Shown: positions 6,877 to 14,408, counted from the stretch's first letter. The stretch: DNA of 14,572 bases from an uncultured Prevotellaceae bacterium (GCA_937898415.1 CALDLA010000053.1:1-14572); one strand, 5' to 3'. A program made the numbers and translations. The notes: a model not told the origin generated them from the letters alone.

Positions 6877-6882
6877 CAAGAT

Positions 6883-7293
6883 ATGATTACCTATAGCACC
6901 GAAAACGTCAAGATGCCTGCCATCCGGCGCCGCGACACGTCGGCCTGGATACGCCGCGTGGCCGCCACCTATCATAAGAAGGTGGGCGAGGTGGGCTACC
7001 TTTTCTGCGACGACGAGCACATCCTCCAGGTGAACCGCGAGTATCTGGGGCACGATTATTACACGGACATCATCACCTTTGACTACTGCGAGGGCGACAC
7101 GCTGAACGGCGATCTCGTCATCTCGCTCGACACCGTGCGCACCAACGCCGAGCAGTTCCACAAGGACTACGACGAGGAGCTGCATCGCGTCATCATCCAC
7201 GGCATCCTCCACCTCTGCGGCATCAACGACAAGGGACCCGGGGAGCGCGAACTGATGGAGGCCGCCGAAAACCGTGCCCTGAAGGACCTCTGA
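6883..7293 (+). CDS. ybeY: Endoribonuclease YbeY (rRNA maturation)
   Basis: YbeY is a metal-dependent single-strand endoribonuclease used in 16S rRNA 3'-end maturation and ribosome quality control. The 136-residue protein carries HGILHLCGIND, which aligns with the family signature HGxLHLxGYDH: H106 and H110 are kept, but the third ligand is D116 instead of His. The YTDIITF stretch (60-66) matches the family PTDVLSF block. The Arg expected upstream of it (R59 in E. coli) is Leu (YLGHD, residues 54-58). I recall similar forms in other Bacteroidota, so this is probably a clade variant, not a broken gene. It is 6 nt downstream of coaD, and no promoter is visible before the GH97 gene 40 nt further on. 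Confidence 0.93.
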   Translation: MITYSTENVKMPAIRRRDTSAWIRRVAATYHKKVGEVGYLFCDDEHILQVNREYLGHDYYTDIITFDYCEGDTLNGDLVISLDTVRTNAEQFHKDYDEELHRVIIHGILHLCGINDKGPGERELMEAAENRALKDL

Positions 7294-7333
7294 CCACGTA
7301 CATCAAGAAATGATTATAAACCAAAACCTGCTT

Positions 7334-9307
7334 ATGAAAAAGACAATTACCTTAGCTGTGTTGCTGCTTAGCGTCACGATGATGATGGCGCAGAAAGTAT
7401 TCCTGACCTCGTCCAACGGACGACTCGAAGTGATGATTGAGAATAACGGCGGACAGCCAACCTATACCGTCTATTACGACAGTATAGAGGTCATCTCGCC
7501 GTCACGTTTGGGCTTCGAGGCCGACTTTGGCGATTTCAGCAAGGGCATGACGTTGAAGGAAAAGCCCGCAAATGACACGTTGAGCCTGATGCCTTCGAGC
7601 TTCAGGGATGCGACGTATATGCTGAAGTATAAGAAACTGAAGCAGTCGACCTATTCGAAGACGACCCACAGCTATATGATACCGTTCCGCAATACCAAGG
7701 GACAGGAGATGACGGTAGAGTTCAGGGTGGGCAACAATAACCTCGCTTTCCGCTACGTGATTCCACGACCGGGCGAGAATCCCAAGTGTGGCGTCATTCG
7801 TCGCGAGGTGTCGTCGTTCCGTTTCCCTGATGGGACGACCACGTTCCTCTGCCCGCAGATCGGACCGATGACGGGTTGGGAGCGCACGAAGCCCAGCTAC
7901 GAGGAAGACTATGAGGTAGACCAGCCGATGACAAAGCCGTCGCGCTTCGGCCAGGGCTACACTTTCCCGTGCCTCTTTAAGGCCCCCTCTGCCATCTGGG
8001 TGCTCGTCTCAGAGACGGGCGTCGACGGCAGCTACGTAGGCTCGCACTTGAGTGACTACTCGACGGAGACGGGCTACACCATCGCTTTCCCGCAGGCGGG
8101 TGAGAACAACGGCATAGGCTCAGCCGAGGCGGGCATCCCCTTGCCCTATTCCACCCCCTGGCGCACCATCACCATCGGCAACTCGCTCAAGCCCATCGTC
8201 GAGACCATGATCCCCTACGAACTGGTGGATGCCAAGTATGCCGCAACCACCGACTACAAGCCCGGACGCTATACTTGGTCGTGGCTCGTCTGGCAGGATG
8301 AGTCCATCAACTACGACGACCAGAAGCAGTTTGTCGACCTTGCCGCCGCCATGGGCTACGAGTATTGCCTCGTCGACAATTGGTGGGACGAGCGCATCGG
8401 GCGCGACCGTATTGAGGAACTGTCAAAGTATGCCCAGTCGAAGGGTGTCTCGCTGATGCTCTGGTATAACTCCAACGGCTACGAGAACGACGCTCCGCAG
8501 ACGCCCCGCGACTGTATGTCGACGGCGATTGCCCGCGACCGCGAGATGGCGTGGATGCAGAAGATTGGTGTCAAGGGCATCAAGGTCGACTTCTTCGGCG
8601 GCGACAAGCAGTTGACGATGCAGCTCTACGAGGACATCCTCTTCGACGCCAACCGCTATGGCCTGCAGGTCATCTTCCACGGATGCACCATCCCCCGCGG
8701 CTGGGAAATCATGTACCCCAACTACGTGGCCTCTGAGGCCGTGCTTGCCTCCGAGAACGTCTTCTTCAGCGAGGGTCACGCCAAGAGCGAGGCTTTCGAG
8801 CTCTGCATGCACCCCTTCATCCGCAACGCCGTGGGCACCATGGACTGGGGCGGTACCATCATGAACAAGTACCTGTCGCGCGACAACAAGAGCCGCCACC
8901 GCCGCTATACCACCGACATCTTCGAGATGGCGGCTGCCATCACCAACCAGACGCCCATCCAATGTATCGCCGTCCAGCCCAACAACCTTGAGGAACTGCC
9001 GCAGTTCGAGCTCGACTTCCTGAAGAGTGTACCCACTACTTGGGACAAGACCCGCTTCATCGACGGCTATCCTGGTAAGTACGTGGTGCTGGCCCGCAAG
9101 CATGGTGACGACTGGTACGTGGCCGGACTGAACGCCGAGCCGCAGGCCAAGACCTTGACCGTCGAGATGAAGGAGTGGGCAGGCCGTAGTGTCAGCTATT
9201 ATGTGGACGATGCCAAGAAGGGACCGCAGCTGCGCCAGATGAAGTTCGACAAGCGCGGTCAGGCCAAGGTCACCATACAACCCATGGGTGGTGTCATTCT
9301 GAAATAG
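7334..9307 (+). CDS. GH97 family glycosidase, probably retaining (alpha-galactosidase type)
   Basis: This is a secreted glycoside hydrolase family 97 enzyme of 657 residues. From ATG 7334 the protein begins MKKTITLAVLLL with signal cleavage after MMA (19-20). An in-frame ATG at 7310 would add eight residues ahead of that signal and is less likely. The N-terminal beta-sandwich spans about 25-290, the barrel about 300-570 (WSWLVWQD, YCLVDNWW) and a C-terminal beta domain ends at GGVILK. GIKVDFFGG places an Asp (D419) where retaining GH97 enzymes have their nucleophile, and SEAVLASEN (E468) fits the acid/base region. Inverting SusB-type members lack this Asp. The likely substrate is therefore an alpha-galactoside or another alpha-glycoside. 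The gene follows ybeY by 40 nt without a visible promoter and precedes the envelope module by 6 nt. Confidence 0.9.
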   Translation: MKKTITLAVLLLSVTMMMAQKVFLTSSNGRLEVMIENNGGQPTYTVYYDSIEVISPSRLGFEADFGDFSKGMTLKEKPANDTLSLMPSSFRDATYMLKYKKLKQSTYSKTTHSYMIPFRNTKGQEMTVEFRVGNNNLAFRYVIPRPGENPKCGVIRREVSSFRFPDGTTTFLCPQIGPMTGWERTKPSYEEDYEVDQPMTKPSRFGQGYTFPCLFKAPSAIWVLVSETGVDGSYVGSHLSDYSTETGYTIAFPQAGENNGIGSAEAGIPLPYSTPWRTITIGNSLKPIVETMIPYELVDAKYAATTDYKPGRYTWSWLVWQDESINYDDQKQFVDLAAAMGYEYCLVDNWWDERIGRDRIEELSKYAQSKGVSLMLWYNSNGYENDAPQTPRDCMSTAIARDREMAWMQKIGVKGIKVDFFGGDKQLTMQLYEDILFDANRYGLQVIFHGCTIPRGWEIMYPNYVASEAVLASENVFFSEGHAKSEAFELCMHPFIRNAVGTMDWGGTIMNKYLSRDNKSRHRRYTTDIFEMAAAITNQTPIQCIAVQPNNLEELPQFELDFLKSVPTTWDKTRFIDGYPGKYVVLARKHGDDWYVAGLNAEPQAKTLTVEMKEWAGRSVSYYVDDAKKGPQLRQMKFDKRGQAKVTIQPMGGVILK

Positions 9308-9313
9308 AACGAG

Positions 9314-9967
9314 ATGATGAAGAGAAGACTTTTATGCCTGCTGATAACCTTCGTGGCTACCTTGTGTGCAATGGCGCAGATTTCTGCCAATGTAAAGGAA
9401 GTGCTGAAGAAATGTGACGAGAAGATGGATAACCCCGCAGGACTCGTAGTGGACCTGACGATGAAGGCGAAGGTAATGGCCGTGATCTCCCTCAACGGTA
9501 CGGCCAAGATGTACACCAAGGGCGACAAGGAGTTCATGACGGTGACTATGCGAGCCTTTGGAAAAGAGTTCAGGGAGGAGTCGGGCTTCGACGGTCAGCA
9601 GAGCTGGGAGTTTACGGCTGCCGAGGACAAGAAGGAGCGCGACTCGCTGATCATCACCAAGACCACCAAGGCCCAGAAAAGCGAACTCAGCCTGAACGTG
9701 GACTATGACAAAGAGTACAGGTCGGCCAAGATGAAGGAGAAGGGACTCTATTACGAGATAGAATTCTCTGACCGCATCAACCCTGAAATGCCCAAGAAGA
9801 TGAGCGTGAAAATAGCCAAGGACAGCTACTACCTGCGCGAGTTCACGGCAGCCATTGGCATGGGCAAGGTGACCATGACCGTGACGAAGGTGACCGTGGG
9901 TGCGAAGGACAGCATGTTCAAGCTGGACATGAACCGTTATAAGAATGCCGTTGTAGTAAGACGATAG
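9314..9967 (+). CDS. LolA-like periplasmic protein
   Basis: This 217-residue exported protein has an N-terminal signal peptide, MMKRRLLCLLITFVATLCAM, with likely cleavage at AMA|QIS. ATG codons at 9314 and 9317 are alternative starts. The mature part begins with a helix (VKEVLKKCDEKM) followed by alternating beta strands (LVVDLTMKAKV, GTAKMYTKGDKEFMTV, YYEIEFSDRI, YLREFTAAIGMGKVTMTVTKV). This pattern resembles the half-barrel of LolA/LolB-type lipoprotein carriers, and Bacteroidales proteins of this kind are often named LolA-like. Actual lipoprotein transport is not shown by the sequence. It is the first of four closely packed envelope genes, 6 nt after the GH97 gene and 3 nt before the CarboxypepD_reg-like gene. 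Confidence 0.75.
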   Translation: MMKRRLLCLLITFVATLCAMAQISANVKEVLKKCDEKMDNPAGLVVDLTMKAKVMAVISLNGTAKMYTKGDKEFMTVTMRAFGKEFREESGFDGQQSWEFTAAEDKKERDSLIITKTTKAQKSELSLNVDYDKEYRSAKMKEKGLYYEIEFSDRINPEMPKKMSVKIAKDSYYLREFTAAIGMGKVTMTVTKVTVGAKDSMFKLDMNRYKNAVVVRR

Positions 9968-9970
9968 CCC

Positions 9971-10459
9971 ATGTCACGACTGTTACTGACAAGCCTGCTC
10001 ATCGCCTCGTGCGTGGCCGTTCACGCTCAGCGACGCCTCACGGTAGTCGACGTGGAGACACGCGTACCCATCCGGGGCGTGAACGTGACCAGCCGTACGC
10101 AGCGGGCTGACACCACCGACTGGCAGGGTATCATCATCGTGCCCGACACATGCCGCACCCTGTCGTTCTCGCACGTGAAGTACGAGAGCCGCATCCTGAA
10201 CCTCAACGAAGTGAAGGACACCGTCTTCCTCATCTCCAAACTGATGGGCCTGAACGAGGTCGTCGTCATTGGCAAGGGCAAAGACGATGACAAGCTGAAG
10301 GAGCTGAAGCGACAGCTGATTCTCGACCCGAAAGAGGCCCAGCTGGTTGCTGCCGACCCCTCCCAAGGCTTCGACGTACTGGGACTCATCCAGTCGATTT
10401 TCAAGAAACGCAAGGAGCGCAAGCAGGAGCGTTACCGCCGCATGCTCGAAGAGTATTGA
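9971..10459 (+). CDS. Stand-alone CarboxypepD_reg-like envelope protein
   Basis: This 162-residue exported protein has a signal peptide over residues 1-20 ending VHAQ. An IASC at 11-14 also fits a lipobox, so lipidation is possible. Residues about 22-100 resemble the carboxypeptidase regulatory-like beta-sandwich that precedes the plug of SusC/TonB receptors, including the plug-like strand LNEVVVIGKG (94-103). No plug or barrel follows. The C-terminal third has a conserved-looking DPSQGFDVLGLIQSIF and a strongly basic helical tail (KKRKERKQERYRRM). The role is unknown: it may be a binding or scaffold protein at the outer membrane. It follows the LolA-like gene by 3 nt and precedes the lipoprotein gene by 13 nt. 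Confidence 0.75.
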   Translation: MSRLLLTSLLIASCVAVHAQRRLTVVDVETRVPIRGVNVTSRTQRADTTDWQGIIIVPDTCRTLSFSHVKYESRILNLNEVKDTVFLISKLMGLNEVVVIGKGKDDDKLKELKRQLILDPKEAQLVAADPSQGFDVLGLIQSIFKKRKERKQERYRRMLEEY

Positions 10460-10472
10460 AGGAAATGATACA

Positions 10473-11345
10473 ATGAAGAAACTGCTGGTGATGCTGGCGG
10501 CGACGGTTATCATGGGATGCCGCAACCACGAATCTCCGGGATATGAATTCCAGGGGGACGAGAACAACGTGTACTACTGGCGTACGGAGCTGCGGCTCGA
10601 CTCGACGGAACGGGCATTTCTCGGTAGACACGACGTGAAAAGGGTCTTCTGCCGCTACTTTGACGTGGTGATGCGCGACGGCGAACCGATGCCCAACGCC
10701 ACCATCTCGTTTCTGGACACCCTGCCCAGCGGCGTGGAGCTGGTGCCCACGGTCTACATTACCGAGGACTGTATGCACAAGCCCCACCCGGGACTGGCCG
10801 AGAAACTGGTCAGCCGCGTGCGACAGATGAACGAGACCAACGACCTGCCGCCCTTCCGCGAACTGCAGATAGACTGCGACTACACCGCCCGCAGCCGACA
10901 GGTGTACTACGACTTCCTGAGTGAAATCAATTCAGCCCTTCACCACTCACCCTTCACCCTTTCCGCGACCATCCGCCTGCACCAGTTGCAGATGAAGGCG
11001 CCGCCCGTGGACTACGGCGTATTGATGCTCTACAACACGGGCGACCCACGTCGGTTCATGGAGCGCAACCCCGTGCTCGACCTGCGCGACGTACAGCCCT
11101 ATCTGCGTCATCTCAGCGACTACCCCCTGCCGCTGGCGGCAGCCTATCCCGTCTATCGCTGGGTGCGCCACATCCACGGCGTCAGGGTGGAGCATACCGT
11201 CGAGGCCGACGAGATACTGCGGGTGAAGCAGGCCGTGGAGCAGGAGCGGCCCGGACTGCGGCGCGTCATCCTGACCTATCATTTAGACAACGAAAACATC
11301 AACCGATATGACAATGAGACCTATGAAAAGATTTATCGCCATTAG
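10473..11345 (+). CDS. Predicted lipoprotein of unknown function, TIM-barrel-like
   Basis: This is a 290-residue protein. The ATG at 10473 gives MKKLLVMLAATVIMGC, a signal with a lipobox-like IMGC (C16). Longer frames upstream overlap the previous gene and lack a signal. The mature part alternates strands and helices as in a TIM barrel: VKRVFCRYFDV, VELVPTVYI, FRELQIDCDYT followed by YYDFLSEI, FTLSATIRL, DYGVLMLYNTGD and PLPLAAAYPVY. The acidic strand end QIDCD is reminiscent of glycosidase-like barrels such as DUF3142, but I cannot assign a family. The final 38 bases overlap the next gene if that begins at 11308 (23 bases if at 11323), implying translational coupling. Confidence 0.78.
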   Translation: MKKLLVMLAATVIMGCRNHESPGYEFQGDENNVYYWRTELRLDSTERAFLGRHDVKRVFCRYFDVVMRDGEPMPNATISFLDTLPSGVELVPTVYITEDCMHKPHPGLAEKLVSRVRQMNETNDLPPFRELQIDCDYTARSRQVYYDFLSEINSALHHSPFTLSATIRLHQLQMKAPPVDYGVLMLYNTGDPRRFMERNPVLDLRDVQPYLRHLSDYPLPLAAAYPVYRWVRHIHGVRVEHTVEADEILRVKQAVEQERPGLRRVILTYHLDNENINRYDNETYEKIYRH

Positions 11346-13350
11346 CCTGCTGACGGTAGCGACGACCGCGCCTGCTGTCGCCTGTGCATGGGACGACACG
11401 GACAACTACTATCTGTTCCGTGCCTATAACACGAGGGAGTTCCGGACGTATGTGGACGAGGTGACCACCAACAACTGGAAAGCCTACACGGGCAGCCGCA
11501 AGGAGTATTACTATTTTGATGCCGACGACGTCATCAAGTTTGCCCGCAAGAAGGGCGACCTGCTGATGGTCAGCTACGTGGAGAACCTGCAGAAATACCT
11601 GAGGTGTGCCGACGAGAAGCGGCAGGAGCAATGGGACTATCCCACGAAGGAGCAGCTGTCCAAGCGCCAGAAGACGCTGATGGCCGTCCGCACCTACGCC
11701 CAGGGCAAGCTAAAGTCGCGCCTGCGCTCGCAGCACGCCCTGCTGCTGATGCGTTGTAACATGATGTTGGGCCGTCATGCCGAGAACGTCACCTTTTGGG
11801 TGACCACCGGCAGCACTATGATCGAGAGTGTCTATCGCGACATGATGTACAACATCTACGGTGGCGCTCTTTACAAGACGGGCAGCGAGGAGGCGGCCGC
11901 CAAGATATTTGCCCAGCAGGGCGACTGGCAGAGCCTGATGACGATGTACTACGAGCGCCGTTCATGCAAGGCCATCCGTCAGGAGTACCTGCGCGACCCC
12001 AACTCGCCCGTGCTGCCCTTCCTGCTGACCGACTTCGTGAACAATGCCCAGGAGGCCATCGACATACCGGAAGGACGACTTGAAGGAAAACTCTTCATCC
12101 GCGACATCACCAAGGAGGAAGCCCGCCAGATGTGCCAGTTGGCCACGACGGTGGTCGGCGAGGGTAAGACCACGAACCCCGTGCTCTGGCAGAGTGCCAA
12201 GGCGTGGATAGAGTTCATGTTCGGCGACCACCGGCAGGGACTTGCCGATATTGAGAAGGCCATGAAGATGGACGGCGAGCAACGCATGAAGGATAACGCC
12301 CGTGTGCTGAAGCTCTACATGACGGCCGTCGAGAAGCCCGTCAGTCGTGAGTTTGACGACTATCTGGCCGGGGAACTGACGTGGGTTGACCAACGCTCGA
12401 AGGAGGACGACTCGTTCCTCGACCCCACCCGCCGACTCGTCCATCAGGTGCTGGTCGGCAAATACAGCAACCGTCCGCTGACTGCCGTCGCGTTGCTCAG
12501 GGCCATCGACAGCTACCAGTACTACACCTATATCGACACGGTTCGCGTGACGGCCCTGCAGCAGTATATGGACTATGCCGCCACGCCCGCCCAGACGGCG
12601 CTCGACCGCTACCTGAAACCCCGGCAGAAGCTGGAGCAGACGCGCATGAACGACCTCGTGGGCACGAAGTATATGCGCCTGTGCCGATGGCAGGAGGCTG
12701 CCGAGTGGCTCGCTCGCGTGCCCGTATCCTACTATGGTAATGAAGGCTATGCCATCTATGCCGCCAACCGCAAGTGGAGCGTCGAGCCGTGGATCAAGCG
12801 CCAATGGCTGCGCGAGGGGATGGAGTACGGTGAGCAGAAGTGGCAGCTGAAGGAGAACCCCCGACTCGCCTTCGTCCGCGAAATGGAGAAGATGGAGGGC
12901 GAGCTGAACGTCCTCTCGGGCAAGGCGCGCCAGCAACGATGCTACGACCTGGCTGTACGCTACGCACAGGCACACTTCACGGGCGACTGCTGGTTCCTGA
13001 TGCGTAATGGCAAGAGCGTCTGCGACACCCTGCGCAACAACGAGACCGACCTGGCTGCCAAAGCCGCCCAGCTGCTGCAGCAGGCCGCCAAGACGTCCGA
13101 CACGGCACTCCGCGAGCGCTCGCTCTTTGCCCTCTGCTACTGCTACCTCTACTTCACGGGTCTGCAGTTGCAGCCGTGGTATAGCGAAGACCCCGACTCG
13201 CCCGCCTACCAGCGCCTCACCCGTCCGAGGTCGCCCCAGTATCAGGCGTGGGCAGCACTTGCCGACTTCGAGCGCACGAACAAGGAGGGAACCAGCCAGT
13301 TTGTATCCAACTGCGACGAGTATAAACAATTCAGGAAGGCCTATAAGTAA
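11308..13350 (+). CDS. Large exported helical-repeat protein of unknown function
   Basis: This 680-residue exported protein has in-frame ATGs at 11308, 11314 and 11323; the last begins MKRFIAISLL, the most typical signal peptide. Cleavage is expected near C26 (PAVACAW); AVAC is only a weak lipobox. The mature protein is almost all alpha-helical, with TPR- or HAT-like pairs, for example LLLMRCNMMLGRHAENV, IYGGALYKTGSEEAAAKIF, KAWIEFMFGDHRQGLADIEKA and YMRLCRWQEAAEWLARV. No catalytic motif was recognised. Similar long hypothetical proteins occur across Bacteroidales. It overlaps the preceding lipoprotein gene, suggesting the two proteins work together at the outer membrane. Its stop codon lies in the loop of a hairpin shared with the convergent pectinesterase gene. 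Confidence 0.8.
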   Translation: MTMRPMKRFIAISLLTVATTAPAVACAWDDTDNYYLFRAYNTREFRTYVDEVTTNNWKAYTGSRKEYYYFDADDVIKFARKKGDLLMVSYVENLQKYLRCADEKRQEQWDYPTKEQLSKRQKTLMAVRTYAQGKLKSRLRSQHALLLMRCNMMLGRHAENVTFWVTTGSTMIESVYRDMMYNIYGGALYKTGSEEAAAKIFAQQGDWQSLMTMYYERRSCKAIRQEYLRDPNSPVLPFLLTDFVNNAQEAIDIPEGRLEGKLFIRDITKEEARQMCQLATTVVGEGKTTNPVLWQSAKAWIEFMFGDHRQGLADIEKAMKMDGEQRMKDNARVLKLYMTAVEKPVSREFDDYLAGELTWVDQRSKEDDSFLDPTRRLVHQVLVGKYSNRPLTAVALLRAIDSYQYYTYIDTVRVTALQQYMDYAATPAQTALDRYLKPRQKLEQTRMNDLVGTKYMRLCRWQEAAEWLARVPVSYYGNEGYAIYAANRKWSVEPWIKRQWLREGMEYGEQKWQLKENPRLAFVREMEKMEGELNVLSGKARQQRCYDLAVRYAQAHFTGDCWFLMRNGKSVCDTLRNNETDLAAKAAQLLQQAAKTSDTALRERSLFALCYCYLYFTGLQLQPWYSEDPDSPAYQRLTRPRSPQYQAWAALADFERTNKEGTSQFVSNCDEYKQFRKAYK

Positions 13351-13360
13351 GCCTTCCTGA
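13331..13360. terminator. Hairpin with both convergent stop codons in its loop
   Basis: TCAGGAAGGC (13331-13340) and GCCTTCCTGA (13351-13360) form a perfect 10-bp inverted repeat around the 10-nt loop CTATAAGTAA. The loop contains the TAA of the plus-strand 680-residue gene and, on the other strand, the TAG of the pectinesterase. No run of T follows on either strand, so it may be a weak bidirectional terminator or a 3'-end stabilising structure, not a classical intrinsic terminator. Confidence 0.65.
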
Positions 13361-14408
13361 TCTTCTCCGCTTCCTTGCAGAGTTTTTTGACCGTCTTCTC
13401 GACCTCCCAGTCCGGGAAGACGGTCTTTAGGTTGTATTGCTTGGCGAGTTCGGGCTTCAGGATAGTCTCGAATACGCGCGTGTACTCCTTGTTCACGAAG
13501 TTGATGGAATTCGACTTGGGCGTGATGTCGCGGCCCTGCATGTCGGTGGTGTGGTACTCGTAGAAGGCGTTGTCCACCGTCCGTATGCCCTCAGGGTCGA
13601 AGCGCGTAGCCTCCAGCTTCTCGGGCGTCTCCAGCCGGGTGTACAGCCACGTACAGCGGGGAGCGGTATGCCAGCCGCGGGCATAGTGGAACGTCGACAC
13701 GTCGTTGCGGATGGTGCAATGGTCGAAGACGTAGCCCCACCTCGTGACCGACGTACGCGGCGCTGCTATCACGTTCACGCCGCTGCCGTCGCGCGTACGC
13801 TTCTCCGTGACAATCAGGCAGCGGTTGAAGTAGACGTCGCCCGTACCGCAGATGAAGTCCACCGTACCGTGTATTTCGCAGTCCTCGAGGTAGTGCTGGC
13901 AGGTCTCGCTATGGCTGTAGTAAGTATCCTGATACGACATCATACGCACCCGCTTGAAGATGGCGCGATAGCCCTTGTCCTGCCAGCAGACGGCACGGCC
14001 CGCCGCGTCGCAACTGTAGTAGTCCAGGTCGTTCTTCAGCGTCAGGTCCTGCACGTAGGTGTTGAATCCGCGGTTCAGCAACGTGGCCGTCGAACCGATG
14101 CTCTCCTTCTCGGCAGGAGGCGCATTCCTGATGATTGTTCCCTCCATGCTCTCGCCCACCAACGTGATGTTGTGGCCTCCGATGGTCGTCAGCACCCGCT
14201 CCCCCAGGTCATACGTACCGTTGGGAATCAGCACATACAGCCGTTCCGACATCGTGTCGGCGTTCAGTTCGTTAGCCTTTTCAAGGGCAGCCAGCAGGCT
14301 CTCAGCGTCGCCCGCCTTCACCTTGATGACATTCGGATGCTTTCTGGCAGAAAGCATTTCTGCCAGGCAGAGGAGGAGTGTCAGGAGTAGAGTTCGGTTC
14401 ATCGTCAA
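13341..14408 (-). CDS. Pectinesterase (carbohydrate esterase family 8)
   Basis: This 355-residue secreted enzyme of the right-handed parallel beta-helix CE8 family is expected to remove methyl esters from homogalacturonan. The signal peptide is MNRTLLLTLLLCLAEMLSA (from ATG 14402; 14408 adds two residues). Numbering from 14408, SYQDTYY gives Q160 and D161 (general acid), GTVDFICG gives D184 (nucleophile), and YARGWHT places R244 at the conserved LGRPW arginine. The upstream block normally QAVAL reads RAVCW, so the usual Gln is R138, a marked divergence. C-terminal residues 300-355 are helical and basic. It is divergent from tRNA-Pro and converges on the 680-residue gene with a 10-nt overlap of coding ends. 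A full minus-strand promoter lies 15 nt upstream. Confidence 0.92.
   Translation of the reverse strand: MTMNRTLLLTLLLCLAEMLSARKHPNVIKVKAGDAESLLAALEKANELNADTMSERLYVLIPNGTYDLGERVLTTIGGHNITLVGESMEGTIIRNAPPAEKESIGSTATLLNRGFNTYVQDLTLKNDLDYYSCDAAGRAVCWQDKGYRAIFKRVRMMSYQDTYYSHSETCQHYLEDCEIHGTVDFICGTGDVYFNRCLIVTEKRTRDGSGVNVIAAPRTSVTRWGYVFDHCTIRNDVSTFHYARGWHTAPRCTWLYTRLETPEKLEATRFDPEGIRTVDNAFYEYHTTDMQGRDITPKSNSINFVNKEYTRVFETILKPELAKQYNLKTVFPDWEVEKTVKKLCKEAEKIRKAYL

Noticed and set aside
8423..9280. Minus-strand 285-codon open frame
   Set aside because: It is a shadow of the GH97 gene, with repetitive hydrophobic and His-rich composition and no family motif.
10347..10472. N-terminal extension of the lipoprotein from an upstream ATG
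   Set aside because: It overlaps the CarboxypepD_reg-like gene and would bury the lipoprotein signal that begins at 10473.
11962..13329. Minus-strand 455-codon open frame
   Set aside because: It is antisense to the 680-residue exported protein; the composition is rich in Val, Leu, Ala, Gly and His with no signal or motif, so it is a shadow.
13437..14390. Plus-strand 317-codon open frame
   Set aside because: It is antisense to the CE8 pectinesterase, which has clear catalytic motifs; the frame has no recognisable domain.
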